From Streptomyces sp. NRRL F-6676 (lineage in GTDB: Bacteria; Actinomycetota; Actinomycetes; Streptomycetales; Streptomycetaceae), in contig NZ_JOHS01000027.1 of NCBI RefSeq assembly GCF_000725625.1, positions 1 to 64,000 on the forward strand: a stretch of DNA of 64,000 nucleotides, written 5' to 3'. The notes under the pieces were generated by a model, which saw only the letters and a program-made list of their open reading frames with translations, searched no databases and was not told where the DNA came from. A program made the position numbers and the translations under genes. This document shows, piece after piece, positions 24,440 through 33,557 of the stretch (position 1 is its first letter; each line of letters opens with the position of its first letter).

Positions 24440-27259
24440 GTGACAGCGGGCGTGCCGATCGAAGCGGTGCCGATCCAGGCGGTGGCGGACGAAGCGGTGC
24501 GGATCGAAGCCGTGCCGACCGAAGCGGTGCCGGACGAAGCCGTGGCGATCGTGGGGATCGGGGCGCTGTATCCGGGCGCCGTAGGGCCCGGTCAGTTCTG
24601 GGAAGCGATGAACCGGGAAGTCCCGGTGCGGGAAGTCCCGGTGCGGGAAGCCCCGGTACGGGAAGCCCCGGTACGGGACGCGTCGGTGCCGGAGTCCCCG
24701 GTACGGCGATCCCCCGCACCGGCCCGGACCCTGGACGACGTGCGTGTCGACGTCGCCCGGTTCGGGATTCCGCCCGCCCAGGCCGGGGCGATGGCCCGTA
24801 TGCAGCTCCTCATGCTCGAAGCGGCACGCCAGTGCCTGGCGGACGCCGGCCACCCCGGGCGCCCGCTGCCCGCGGACCGTACGGACGTCGTCACCGGCAC
24901 CTGCTTCGGCCTGGACCGCCAGCACGCCAACGCCACCCGGATCGAGGCCGCCCGTTACGCCCGCGAGGTCGAACGGGCGGCCGTGGCGCAGGGTGTCGAC
25001 GGGGCGACGGCACGGGCGGCCGCCGGGGAACTGCGGGCGCTGGTGGCCCGGCACACGGGCGCCTCCCCGCACGACCGGGTGGGCGAGATGGCCAGCACCA
25101 TCCCCGCCCGCATCGCCACCGCGTTCCGCCTGCACGGCCGTACGCTCGCGGTCGAGTCGGCGGACGCGACCTCCTTCGTCGCCCTCGACCACGCGGTGCA
25201 CAATCTGCGCCGGGGGGTGTCCGACGCGGTCCTCGTGGTCGTGGGGCAGCGGTGGGAGAGCCCCGTCGTCACCGAGGGCCTGCGGGCCAAGGGGCTCACG
25301 GGGAACGGGAGTTCCGGCGGCGCCGACCGCCTCGGTGAGGGCGTCGGCGCCCTGCTGCTCAAGCGGTCGTCCGCCGCCGTACGGGACGGCGACCGGGTCT
25401 ACGCCGAGATCCTCGACTCCTCCCTCCGCCACGACCCCCGCCCGGGCGCCTTCCGCCCCTCGCGCGACACCGGGCTGCGCCGCTCGCTCGCCCGGGAGTC
25501 CCTGCGCGCGGCCGGGGTGGCGCCGGACTCGGTGACGCACGTGGAGTCCGTCGACGCCGCGGACCCGGCGGAGCCGGCCGTGGGCGGGGTGCGGGACCGG
25601 CTCGGGAACACCTTCGCCAACGCGGGCGTCGCCGCCGTCACCGAGGTCGCCCTCGCCCTGCACCACCGGCGGATTCCGGCCCCGGACGAGGCGACCCCGC
25701 GCCGGGCCGTGGTGCGCGGCTCCTCGCTCACCGGGACCGTCTGCCACCTCGTACTCCAGGAACACGACAGGGCCCACGAGGCGGCACCACCCGTACGAGC
25801 CTCCCCGCGCCCCCCAACCGAACCCCGACCCCAACCCCAGCCCCGACCCGGTCCCGCCCGCGCACCCGCCCCCGAACCCGTCGCCGTCGTCGCCCTCGCA
25901 GGCCGGTTCGCCGGTGCCGCCGACGCCGAGAGCTTCTGGAAGGTGGTCGGTTCCGGCGAGACCCGTATCGGCCCCGTCCCGGAGACCGTGCTCGACCGGG
26001 ACCTGTACTATGCGCCCGGCGCCCTCAGCCTCACCCACAGCTACACCGACCAGGGCGGTCACGTACCGGTGCCCGAGGGGCCGTACGGCGACGCGCGGAT
26101 CATCCCGGTGCGCCGCGCGGCCATGGACGACACCCAGCGGCTCGCGCTCGCCGTGGCCGCCGAACTGTTCCAGGGGCGCGGCGCGGGACGGCTCGCGGAC
26201 GGCAGGGGCATCGTCGCGATCGGCACCAACCTGGGCCTGACGCGCGAGCGCCGTGCTCACGCCCGGCGGGCCCTGCGCGTCTGGGACGACGCCGTGGAAC
26301 ACCTCACCGCGCTCGACGGTCTCTCCCCGGCCGGGAAGAAGGCCCTGCGGGCGGCGCTGCCCGAGCTGTCGGAGGACGGCACCACGTCACCGGCCGCCCT
26401 CGACGGCTGCCTCGCGAGCGGTGTCGCCGCCCTGCTGGCCAACGAGTACCGGCTCGACGCCGTACCCCTCGGCGTGGAGGCCGCGTGCGCCTCCTCCCTC
26501 GCGGCGCTCGACGTCTGCGTCGGCGCACTGCGCCGGGGAACGGCCGACTACGCCGTCACCGGCGGCGTCGAACTCGCCTGCAACACCCGCGACATGGTGC
26601 TCTGCTCGGCCCTCGGACTGCTCTCGCACGGCCGGGGCGCCCCCTTCGACCAGGAAGCCGACGGCTTCACCCCGGGCGACGGCTGCGGCCTCTTCCTCCT
26701 CAAGCGGTACGCCGACGCGCGCGCCGACGGCGACGAGATCCTGGGGGTCGTCCGCGGCATCGGCGCCTCCAACGACGCCAAGTCGCTGATCGCCCCGGAT
26801 CTGGAGGGCCAACTGCTCGCCATGCGGCGGGCGTTCGCGGAGGCCGGGTTCGGTCCGGACGCCGTCGACTACCTGGAGGCCCACGGCACCGGCACCAAGG
26901 TCGGCGACCGGACCGAGATCGCCGCCGCGGCTCGGATGTACGGGGGCGGGCGGCGGGCCCGGCCGCTGCGGGTCGGGTCGGCGAAGTCGTTCTTCGGGCA
27001 CACGTTCGCCGCCGCCGGGAGCGCCGGACTGCTGCGCACCCTGCTCGCCATGCGGGCCGGGACGCTGCCGCCCAACGCGGGGCTGCGCACCCTGAACCCG
27101 GCGCTCGCCCTCGACGCCGTCCCCGCCGTCGTCCCGACCCGGCCCGCGCCGTGGACCCGGCAGCCCGGGCAGCCGCGGCGCGCGGCGGTCAGCTCCTTCG
27201 GCACCGGCGGCATCAACTACCACGTACTCGTCGAGGAACACCTGGACGGAGCGCCATGA
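24440..27259 (+). CDS. redX: RedX, double ketosynthase of bipyrrole biosynthesis
   Basis: The product is 939 residues with two ketosynthase folds. The first (about 35-440) is catalytically dead: the Cys position reads ESADATSF, the first His motif reads VESVDAAD and the second LGNTFANAG. The second (about 475-935) is complete: [23 protein letters not shown] and FGHTFAAAG. By homology to RedX/PigJ it condenses pyrrole-2-carbonyl-RedO with a malonyl unit carried by RedN on the way to MBC. The dead domain may play the part of a chain-length factor. The leader is built of repeats ([11 protein letters not shown], then [16 protein letters not shown]). GTG 24440 follows GAGGAG; a GTG overlapping the redD stop is the alternative. 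Confidence 0.9.
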   Translation: MTAGVPIEAVPIQAVADEAVRIEAVPTEAVPDEAVAIVGIGALYPGAVGPGQFWEAMNREVPVREVPVREAPVREAPVRDASVPESPVRRSPAPARTLDDVRVDVARFGIPPAQAGAMARMQLLMLEAARQCLADAGHPGRPLPADRTDVVTGTCFGLDRQHANATRIEAARYAREVERAAVAQGVDGATARAAAGELRALVARHTGASPHDRVGEMASTIPARIATAFRLHGRTLAVESADATSFVALDHAVHNLRRGVSDAVLVVVGQRWESPVVTEGLRAKGLTGNGSSGGADRLGEGVGALLLKRSSAAVRDGDRVYAEILDSSLRHDPRPGAFRPSRDTGLRRSLARESLRAAGVAPDSVTHVESVDAADPAEPAVGGVRDRLGNTFANAGVAAVTEVALALHHRRIPAPDEATPRRAVVRGSSLTGTVCHLVLQEHDRAHEAAPPVRASPRPPTEPRPQPQPRPGPARAPAPEPVAVVALAGRFAGAADAESFWKVVGSGETRIGPVPETVLDRDLYYAPGALSLTHSYTDQGGHVPVPEGPYGDARIIPVRRAAMDDTQRLALAVAAELFQGRGAGRLADGRGIVAIGTNLGLTRERRAHARRALRVWDDAVEHLTALDGLSPAGKKALRAALPELSEDGTTSPAALDGCLASGVAALLANEYRLDAVPLGVEAACASSLAALDVCVGALRRGTADYAVTGGVELACNTRDMVLCSALGLLSHGRGAPFDQEADGFTPGDGCGLFLLKRYADARADGDEILGVVRGIGASNDAKSLIAPDLEGQLLAMRRAFAEAGFGPDAVDYLEAHGTGTKVGDRTEIAAAARMYGGGRRARPLRVGSAKSFFGHTFAAAGSAGLLRTLLAMRAGTLPPNAGLRTLNPALALDAVPAVVPTRPAPWTRQPGQPRRAAVSSFGTGGINYHVLVEEHLDGAP

Positions 27260-28470
27260 GCGGTGACACCCACGGCGGTTCGGGCTTCGGGTTCGACCCG
27301 GAGTGCGAGGAGATGTGTGCCATGGTCCTCGCGTTCGCCCGGCGCGAGCTGGCCGGACCGTACGGCGCGGCACACGCCGGGTTCGACGCCGGCGACTTCC
27401 GCCGGCGCTGGCGGCTCGCCGGGGCACAGGGCCTGGTGGGCGGCGCGGTGCCCGTCGAGTACGGCGGCAGCGGTCTGGACGCGGTCGCCTCCTCGGCCGT
27501 CATGGAGGCGCTCGGACAGGGCACCGAGGACACCGGGTTCGCCTTCTCCGTCGCCGCCCACCTCTTCGCCTCGCTCATGCCGGTCGTCGAGTTCGGCACG
27601 GAGGAGCAGAAGCGCGCCTGGCTGCCCGCGCTCTGCTCGGGGGAGCGGATCGCCGCGCACGCCATCACCGAGCCGGAGGCCGGTTCCGACGCGCTCCACC
27701 TGCGCACCCGCGCGGAACGCAAGGGCGACGCGTATGTGCTGAACGGCGGCAAGTGCTTCACGACCAACGCGCCCGTCGCCGACGTGTTCGTCGTCCAGGC
27801 GGCGACCGAACCGGACGGCGGCTTCTTCGGGCTGACGGCGTTCCTCGTCGAGGCCGGCACCCCCGGACTCGCCGTGGGCCCGGTCTACGACAAGGTCGGG
27901 CTGCGCGGCTCGCCCACGGCCGACGTCCACTTCGACGGCTGTGTGGTGCCCGCGAACCGGGTGCTCGGCGCCGAGGGCGCGGGGGCGAGCGTGTTCTCCG
28001 CGTCGATGAAGTGGGAGCGCGTCTGCCTGTTCGCGGTCTACCTGGGCGCGATGCGCCGCGTCCTGGACTCCACGATCGCCCACGCCACCACGCGCGAGCA
28101 GTTCGGTGCGCCCATCGGCCACTTCCAGGCGGTCAGCCACCGGATCGTCGACATGACGCTGCGCCTGGAGTCCGCCCGGGCCCTGCTGCACCGGGCCGCC
28201 CGGCAGCTCGCGCGGGGCAGCGAGGACGAGATCGCCCCGGCCCTCGCCAAGCTCGCGGTGAGCGAGGCCGCCGTCCAACTGGGCCTGGACGCCGTCCAGG
28301 TGCGGGGCGGCCTGGGGATGGTCGCGGGGGAGGCCGAGACGTTCCTGCGCGACGCCCTGCCCGCCCGCGTCTTCTCCGGCACCAACGAGATCCAGCGGAA
28401 CAACATCGCCCGCGCGCTGGGACTGGGGAACGCGCCGGGCGGACGACGGCCCGGAAGCCGTCACCACTGA
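27256..28470 (+). CDS. redW: RedW, prolyl-carrier-protein dehydrogenase
   Basis: The protein is 404 residues of the acyl-CoA dehydrogenase family: [16 protein letters not shown] and [20 protein letters not shown] in the FAD-binding middle, [20 protein letters not shown], and a C-terminal [16 protein letters not shown]. RedW oxidises L-prolyl bound to RedO to pyrrolyl-2-carboxyl, using FAD. Its ATG overlaps the redX TGA, so redX and redW are translationally coupled. The C-terminal 15 residues ([12 protein letters not shown]) are a basic tail without family similarity. Confidence 0.92.
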   Translation: MSGDTHGGSGFGFDPECEEMCAMVLAFARRELAGPYGAAHAGFDAGDFRRRWRLAGAQGLVGGAVPVEYGGSGLDAVASSAVMEALGQGTEDTGFAFSVAAHLFASLMPVVEFGTEEQKRAWLPALCSGERIAAHAITEPEAGSDALHLRTRAERKGDAYVLNGGKCFTTNAPVADVFVVQAATEPDGGFFGLTAFLVEAGTPGLAVGPVYDKVGLRGSPTADVHFDGCVVPANRVLGAEGAGASVFSASMKWERVCLFAVYLGAMRRVLDSTIAHATTREQFGAPIGHFQAVSHRIVDMTLRLESARALLHRAARQLARGSEDEIAPALAKLAVSEAAVQLGLDAVQVRGGLGMVAGEAETFLRDALPARVFSGTNEIQRNNIARALGLGNAPGGRRPGSRHH

Positions 28471-28513
28471 CACCCCGCTGCCACCCCGCCGCCCTCATGG
28501 AAGGAGATCCGCC

Positions 28514-28882
28514 GTGACGGTCATCATCCACCGCATCCAGCTCCTCGACGGCGTCGCGCCCGAGCGCTTCGAGGCATGGGTGCGGGACGTCGACTACGCG
28601 GCCTGCCCCGAGCTGCCCAGCGTCCTCGCCTTCGGCGTCCAGCGGGTGGCGGACGCCCCCGCGGAGGCCACCGGCGGTCCCGCGCACTCCCCGCGCTCCC
28701 CGCACTCCCCGTACTACTTCGAGATCATCGAGGTGAGCAGCCGGGAGGAGTTCGCGCGGGACATGGAAAGCGCGCGGTTCCGGCGGCTGGAGGCGGACTT
28801 CGGCCACCTGGCGAAGGTCGTCGACGAAGTGACCGGTGAGCGGATCGGGGACGGATACCGGGCAGGTCGAAACGTTTACTGA
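28514..28882 (+). CDS. redY: RedY, small conserved prodiginine protein
   Basis: The product is 122 residues and soluble. The sequence TVIIHRIQLLDGVAPERFEA, then EIIEVSSREEFARDMESA and LEADFGHLAKVVDEVTGERI, suggests a compact alpha-beta barrel like those of ABM or EthD proteins. It holds the position of RedY, whose role in the pathway is unsettled; I recall the Serratia counterpart as PigK. A Ser/Pro-rich insert, PAHSPRSPHSPY, interrupts it. The GTG start follows AAGGAG at ideal spacing. Its 3' end faces that of redZ with seven bases between. Confidence 0.82.
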   Translation: MTVIIHRIQLLDGVAPERFEAWVRDVDYAACPELPSVLAFGVQRVADAPAEATGGPAHSPRSPHSPYYFEIIEVSSREEFARDMESARFRRLEADFGHLAKVVDEVTGERIGDGYRAGRNVY

Positions 28883-28889
28883 ATGTCTT

Positions 28890-29567
28890 TCAGCAGGCCG
28901 TACCGTCCCCGTCGCCTGAATTTCGTCCAATGATGGAAATGAGGCCCGACTCGTAGGCGACGGCCACCGCCTGGGCGCGCGTGCCCACCCCGAGTTTTCG
29001 CAGCAGATGGTGAACGTGGGACCGTACCGTCGCCGCGGAAATGGACATCTTCTCGGCTATCTCGCGATTGGACTTCCCCTGCGCGAGCAGCACAATGACC
29101 TCTGATTCCCGCGGGGTCAGGGTGCCGAGGAGTCCCGCCGCGGGCGCCGGGGGGACGGCGTCCGGCAGACGGTGCAGGCTCGGCCTGGCCTCCTCCGGCA
29201 TGACCAGGGCCGCGCCGGCGCTGACCGTCCGCAGGACGTGCACCAGTTCGTCGGCCGAGGTGTCCGGGCTCAGCACCGCCCGGACACCGACGCGCAGCGC
29301 CTCGATGGAGCGGGGCGCGTACTCGGCCTTCGCGATCAGCACCACCTTCGTGCCGGCCGACAGCGCGGCGAGCTCCCGCTTGTGCTCCACGGTCAGTGCG
29401 GGGGACACGATCACCAGGACATCGGGCTCCTGCAGGGCGGCGGCCGCCGCGGAGCCGGGACCGGTGGTGTTGCCGACGACGGTGATGTCGGCCTGCTGAT
29501 CGAGCAGCGCGCGCATTCCGGCGCCCAGGATCGCATCCTCGCAGCACACGAGTACGCGAATGTTCAC
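28890..29567 (-). CDS. redZ: RedZ, orphan response regulator of NarL/LuxR type
   Basis: The product is 225 residues. A receiver-like domain fills residues 1-120, but its phosphorylation pocket is lost: the acidic pair reads VLVCCED and the phospho-acceptor strand reads DVLVIVSPA with no Asp. A LuxR-type HTH follows (LTPRESEVIVLLAQGKSNRE, IAEKMSISAATVRSHVHHLL). RedZ activates redD in S. coelicolor. There it is a bldA target through a TTA codon; here I find no TTA in the gene. GTG 29565-29567 follows GGGAGG. It is the last gene of the leftward group but has its own 357-bp upstream gap, so it probably has its own promoter. Confidence 0.92.
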   Translation of the reverse strand: MNIRVLVCCEDAILGAGMRALLDQQADITVVGNTTGPGSAAAAALQEPDVLVIVSPALTVEHKRELAALSAGTKVVLIAKAEYAPRSIEALRVGVRAVLSPDTSADELVHVLRTVSAGAALVMPEEARPSLHRLPDAVPPAPAAGLLGTLTPRESEVIVLLAQGKSNREIAEKMSISAATVRSHVHHLLRKLGVGTRAQAVAVAYESGLISIIGRNSGDGDGTAC

Positions 29568-29924
29568 CGACTGCCTCCCATGAGGTGGGACCGGGGCGGG
29601 TGCATGGGTGAATGACCCGACGTGGCCCGGGTGTGCGTTGGTCGCAGATGCCCTCATCGGGCGATGGCAGGTTTTACCGTCCAGGTGAACCGACACGCGG
29701 TTTCGATTGTGGTCGCTTGCGGTGGTGCAAAGTCCGTGCCTCCCCCGAGAGGGCGCCGCAGCGCTCTTCCGACACTCCTTGCTGCCTGGGGCGACTGATT
29801 GTGTCAGTCGTCTTTCTTCCCCGCAATATTCCGCATAGGCCGCCTTCGTCGGCGGGGGAGCGAAAACGAGCCACCGGTTTGCCGAGGTTTGTTGAATCGC
29901 TGACGTTCACGTCCCCGGAAAACG
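29568..29924. promoter_or_regulatory. redZ upstream region with inverted repeat
   Basis: This 357-bp gap between redV and redZ is lower in GC than its flanks. It contains a perfect inverted repeat CGACTGA-TTGTG-TCAGTCG (29792-29810), about 225 bp upstream of redZ and 115 bp past the redV stop. It may be an operator for redZ, which is known to be autoregulated, or the end of the redV transcript. No open frame with protein-like signatures is seen. Confidence 0.5.
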
Positions 29925-31226
29925 TCATACGTGCCGCAGCGCGCGGGACGGGTCCAGCCGGTGCGAGGGCGGGAACACCGCGACCGCGTGCCCCAGCCGG
30001 CTCACGAAGAACGCCCGCCCCGGCAGACCCAGCCGCCGCTCGAACGCGGCACGGACGTCGTCGTGCTGGAGGACGATGCTCACGGGGTGCAGCGCCAGAC
30101 CCGCACGGGTCGCGCCGAGCCAGTAACCGGCCAGGGCGGCACCGGCGCGGAGTCCTGACCCGGCGTCGGGCACCTGGTCACCGGGACCGTCGGAGCCGTC
30201 GGGGCCGCCGGGATCACCGAACCGTTCGAAGCACAGCGCGACGGTGGCGGGGGCGCCCCGGACCGCGGCGGCGAGCTGCCGGGCGAGGAGCCGGTCGTAG
30301 CCCACGTGCCGCAGCAGCCGCATGGTCGCGGGCGCCAGCGCGGCCCGCATGCCACACCGGCGCGGCGGCGACAGCGGCCCGAAGAGCTGACCGAGGGTGA
30401 AGCCGTCGCCGCTGTGCTCGGCGTCGGCCTCGTCGCGGCGGATGTACGCGTGCGTCTCCCGCCAGGCGGCGAGGTGGGCGAAGTCGCGCCCGCCGTACCG
30501 GGCGACCAGGCCGGCGACGGCGGCCCGCTCGGCGTCGGTCACCAGGTGGTGGACGGTGACGTGGGGTTCCGTGCGGAAGAGGGCCGGCTCCGGCTCGGGC
30601 GCGGCCAGTCGGTCGAGGACGGCGGGGTCGAGCGCCTCGGCGCGGTACGGGCCCCGGTTGGTGTGCCGGGCGCGCACGGTGTCGCGCAGCGCGGCGAGGC
30701 CGTCCGGGGCGGCGGTCGCGGGGGACAGCCGGACGACGCACAGCGGTCGCCAGGTACGCGGCCACCGGTCGCCGAAGAGCCCGCCGTCGCCGGTGTCCTC
30801 CTGGCCGAGGAAGCGGATGCCGTCGGCCCGCCAGCCCTGGGCGGCCAGGGCCCGCGCCAGGATCTCCCCGTACGCGCCGCAGCTCAGCAGCATCTCGACC
30901 TCGTGCGCCGGGAGCGCGGTGAGCCGCCGCTCGCGGTCCAGGGCGAGGACCAGATACTCGCTCCGGCGCGGCAGGCCGGGGCCGTGCCCGGCCGGTTCGC
31001 CGGGGACCGCCGTCGCGAGCAGCGCCGCCGCCGTGCGCCGGGTGGCCGCGTCGGTGGCCCACCCGACGCCCCACGGCTGGCAGTTGTGCGACGACGGGCT
31101 GCGGGCGGCGATCCCGGCGGCCACCCGGAGGGCGTCCTGGAAGGCCACGTCCGTACAGCCGCCGGGAGCCGGCGGCGTGGCGGAGCCCGCGGAGGACGCG
31201 GAGGACGATGCCGATGCCGATGTCAT
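29925..31226 (-). CDS. redV: RedV, nitroreductase-fold oxidoreductase
   Basis: The product is 433 residues of the nitroreductase/Acg-like family that binds FMN: ARSPSSHNCQPWGVGW near the N-terminus (FMN-binding Arg and Ser), HTNRGPYRAEAL in the middle, and GAALAGYWLGATRAGLALHP near the C-terminus. In the MBC branch RedV is thought to oxidise the hydroxymethyl-bipyrrole made by RedN to the aldehyde. An insert rich in Gly and Asp, DPGGPDGSDGPGDQVPDAGS, breaks the C-terminal half. It starts 12 bp downstream of the redU stop and belongs to the leftward redQ operon. Confidence 0.85.
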   Translation of the reverse strand: MTSASASSSASSAGSATPPAPGGCTDVAFQDALRVAAGIAARSPSSHNCQPWGVGWATDAATRRTAAALLATAVPGEPAGHGPGLPRRSEYLVLALDRERRLTALPAHEVEMLLSCGAYGEILARALAAQGWRADGIRFLGQEDTGDGGLFGDRWPRTWRPLCVVRLSPATAAPDGLAALRDTVRARHTNRGPYRAEALDPAVLDRLAAPEPEPALFRTEPHVTVHHLVTDAERAAVAGLVARYGGRDFAHLAAWRETHAYIRRDEADAEHSGDGFTLGQLFGPLSPPRRCGMRAALAPATMRLLRHVGYDRLLARQLAAAVRGAPATVALCFERFGDPGGPDGSDGPGDQVPDAGSGLRAGAALAGYWLGATRAGLALHPVSIVLQHDDVRAAFERRLGLPGRAFFVSRLGHAVAVFPPSHRLDPSRALRHV

Positions 31227-31238
31227 GGACCCGAACTC

Positions 31239-32111
31239 CTATCGCCACACCAACGCGACCGAGTAGCCGTCGACTTCACGTGCCCAGCTGTCGAAACGCG
31301 TCCCGTCCGTCGGGCCCGTCCGGCCCGTGCCGTCCGTCCCGTCCGCCCGGGACAGATGGCGTACGAGGCCCGGTCCCGCCCGCCACGAGAAACGGCCGTC
31401 GGCCCGCCAGTCGGTCAGCTCGACCTCCCGGGGGTCGACGCGCAGGCCGAAACCGAAGTGCTTGAGGACCGCCTCCTTGCACGTCCAGCGCAGCGCCGGC
31501 GGCATGGCCCGCAGCCCGGCGGACTCCGCGTCCCGCGCCGCACCGGAGGCCGGGGCGAGCAGTTCCGAGAGCAGCGGGGGCATCCGCCGGGTGTGCTCGA
31601 CGTCGATGCCGACGGCACGCGGCCCGCAGACGGCGACGGCGAAGTCCACGGAGTGCGACAGCCCCACCTCGACGGAGAGACCCCTCTCCACGGGAAACGC
31701 GACCCGTGGCCGGCCCGCCCGCAGCCCGCCCGCGACGGCGCCGACGCGGACGTCCCGCGTGTCGGTCCGCTCGCCGAAGTGCCGCCCCCGGTACGCGCAC
31801 ACGCCGTGTTTGAGCGCGAGCCGTCCCGCCAGCCACTCCAGGCGCCGCTTGGGGAGGGCGAGGCGTCGCAGCCGCGCGGCCTCGGCCGGGCCGAGGTGCC
31901 GGGACTCCAGCGCCGTACGGGCCCGTTCGTCGAGTGTGCGCAGCCGGGCGATGGAGACGACGGCGAGCGTCAGCGGCCCGCGCACATGGCACACGTACAG
32001 CGGCCGCGCCGGATCGAGGACCAGGCGGCCGTCGATTCCGGCCGCGGCGGCACGGACCGGCGGCGCGGCCCCGGCGGCGCGGGCCGTGCGCACGCTTGCG
32101 GCGGAGCCCAT
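31239..32111 (-). CDS. redU: RedU, 4'-phosphopantetheinyl transferase
   Basis: The product is 290 residues of the Sfp type. The two magnesium/CoA motifs are clear: AVGIDVEHTRR and LRWTCKEAVLKHFGFGL, with LPKRRLEWLAGRLALKHGV upstream. It attaches phosphopantetheine to carrier proteins; RedU of S. coelicolor is needed to activate RedO, and it may also serve the carrier domains of RedN, RedL and RedQ. A low-complexity stretch, GTDGTGRTGPTDGTR, lies near the C-terminus. The start is one base beyond the stop of the upstream gene, so translation is coupled. Confidence 0.9.
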   Translation of the reverse strand: MGSAASVRTARAAGAAPPVRAAAAGIDGRLVLDPARPLYVCHVRGPLTLAVVSIARLRTLDERARTALESRHLGPAEAARLRRLALPKRRLEWLAGRLALKHGVCAYRGRHFGERTDTRDVRVGAVAGGLRAGRPRVAFPVERGLSVEVGLSHSVDFAVAVCGPRAVGIDVEHTRRMPPLLSELLAPASGAARDAESAGLRAMPPALRWTCKEAVLKHFGFGLRVDPREVELTDWRADGRFSWRAGPGLVRHLSRADGTDGTGRTGPTDGTRFDSWAREVDGYSVALVWR

Positions 32112-32112
32112 G

Positions 32113-33009
32113 TCAGCGGTCCACGGGCGGCGGCAGCAGGAACGGGTAGGGGCGGCGCAGCACCTTGAAGTGCCAGAGGCGGTCGGCGGTGCGCAGCCGC
32201 TGGATCAGTTCCCACATCCGGGCGTCGCCCCGGTAGTAGGCGGCGACCTCCGCCGCCGTGATCGGCTCGGCCAGCCGGCCGTTGGCCTGGTCGAGGAAGG
32301 CCGGGACCAGTGCGTCCAGGCGCTCCTTGTGGAGGTTGCCGAGGAAGTCCAGGAGGACACCGCGCGTGCCGTAGAACTTGTCGAAGATCGACTTGGTCAT
32401 CGACAGCCGGACGGCGTCGCGCAGCACCCACGGCAGCGAGGTGAAGAACAGCCGGACGTCGAGCCTCTCCCGGCCCCGGGCGTCCCGCATGAGGGGCGTG
32501 GTGATGTCCAGGTACACCAACTCCCCGCCCACATCGACCCAGTTGGAGGCCTGGGCGTCGAGGCCGAGGGTGGGGGAGACGGTCCGGTCCAGCTGGTCGA
32601 GGAAGCGGGAGAAGAAGTCCTTGGCCCAGGTCTCGTCCTCGGTGTGCAGCAGCCGGGAGCACAGCCTTCGTTCCGGCAGTTCGCGCTGCACGCAGTACGC
32701 CACGATCCGGCCGCCCGGCAGGGGCGCGTGCCACACCTCGGTGTCGGCGACGCGCAGTCCGCTGTCGGTGAGGCGGCGCAGATACTCGTCGAGCCCCTGC
32801 CGGTAGCGCGCGAAGCGCGTGCGGTCGGAGAAGACGGGCAGCCGCTTGCAGGCGTAGGCGCCCTGGTCGGTCCGGAGCCGGAGCACCAGCGTGACCTCGC
32901 CGTGGCCCAGGATGTCCAGGGAGCTGTCGTCGGCGGTGCGCAGCGCCTCGCGCACCCGCTGTTCGAGGCGGCCGAGTTCGTCGTGGGGAACCGTGAAGGA
33001 CATGGGCAT
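32113..33009 (-). CDS. Kinase-like protein at the redT position
   Basis: The product is about 298 residues. It looks like a protein-kinase or aminoglycoside-phosphotransferase fold: a glycine loop LGHGEVTLVLRL, a Lys in GAYACKRLPVF, a catalytic-loop-like LGLDAQASNWVD (Asp-x4-Asn) and a DFG-like LVYLDITTP. All four key residues are therefore present, and activity is possible. The long C-terminal part is helical. In S. coelicolor the equivalent gene lies between redU and redS (SCO5884, which I believe is redT), with no proven role. The start is ATG 33009 or ATG 33003, both near AAAGG. Confidence 0.72.
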   Translation of the reverse strand: MPMSFTVPHDELGRLEQRVREALRTADDSSLDILGHGEVTLVLRLRTDQGAYACKRLPVFSDRTRFARYRQGLDEYLRRLTDSGLRVADTEVWHAPLPGGRIVAYCVQRELPERRLCSRLLHTEDETWAKDFFSRFLDQLDRTVSPTLGLDAQASNWVDVGGELVYLDITTPLMRDARGRERLDVRLFFTSLPWVLRDAVRLSMTKSIFDKFYGTRGVLLDFLGNLHKERLDALVPAFLDQANGRLAEPITAAEVAAYYRGDARMWELIQRLRTADRLWHFKVLRRPYPFLLPPPVDR

Positions 33010-33016
33010 CGGACCT

Positions 33017-33460
33017 TTACGTCTGCGTGTCCGTCCGGGTTTCGAGCGGGACGGAGGAGGGGCCGGCCGGTGCACGGCGGTGCACCACGATCAGGTAGAT
33101 GGCGGCGGCGAAGAACGCGGCGTCCAGCACGAGGATCTGCGGCACGCTGCTCACCAGGATGAACACGAAGCAGACCAGCATCAGCAGCTGCCCGTAGAGC
33201 GCGGGGAGCACCAGTTCCCGGTTGCGGATCAGCACCAGTCCGCTCACGACCATCGCGGCCGCGACGAACACGGTGACGCCCGTCGGACGGCCGTCGAGCC
33301 AGTCGGTGAAGCCGCCGAGCACGGCGACACCGTGGTTGGCGTCGGCGGCGTCGTCCAGGCGCTGCTCCACCGATTCGATCTCCGGGAAGAACTTGCCGAT
33401 GCCCGCGAGGACGTAGAGGACGCCGACGACGCGTTGCAGTATCAGGATTCGTTTCGTCAC
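33017..33460 (-). CDS. DoxX-like membrane protein at the redS position
   Basis: The product is about 147 residues with four hydrophobic segments: ILILQRVVGVLYVLAGIGKF, GVTVFVAAAMVVSGLVLI, LPALYGQLLMLVCFVFILVS and LVLDAAFFAAAIYLIVVHR. The YVLAGIGKF motif early on is typical of DoxX-type or related quinone-linked membrane proteins. GTG 33460 is preferred because GGAAG lies about ten bases upstream and the longer frame adds only a basic tail. It sits between redR and the kinase-like gene, where S. coelicolor has SCO5885 (I believe redS). The role is unknown, perhaps membrane association of the pathway. Confidence 0.7.
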   Translation of the reverse strand: MTKRILILQRVVGVLYVLAGIGKFFPEIESVEQRLDDAADANHGVAVLGGFTDWLDGRPTGVTVFVAAAMVVSGLVLIRNRELVLPALYGQLLMLVCFVFILVSSVPQILVLDAAFFAAAIYLIVVHRRAPAGPSSVPLETRTDTQT

Positions 33461-33557
33461 CTGTCGGATTCTTCCGATGTCGGGGCCGGCCGGCCGGGGG
33501 TCTTTCCGGACAAGGTGTGGCGGGAAGCGCGGCACGTCGCGCGCGGGGCGGGGCCGT

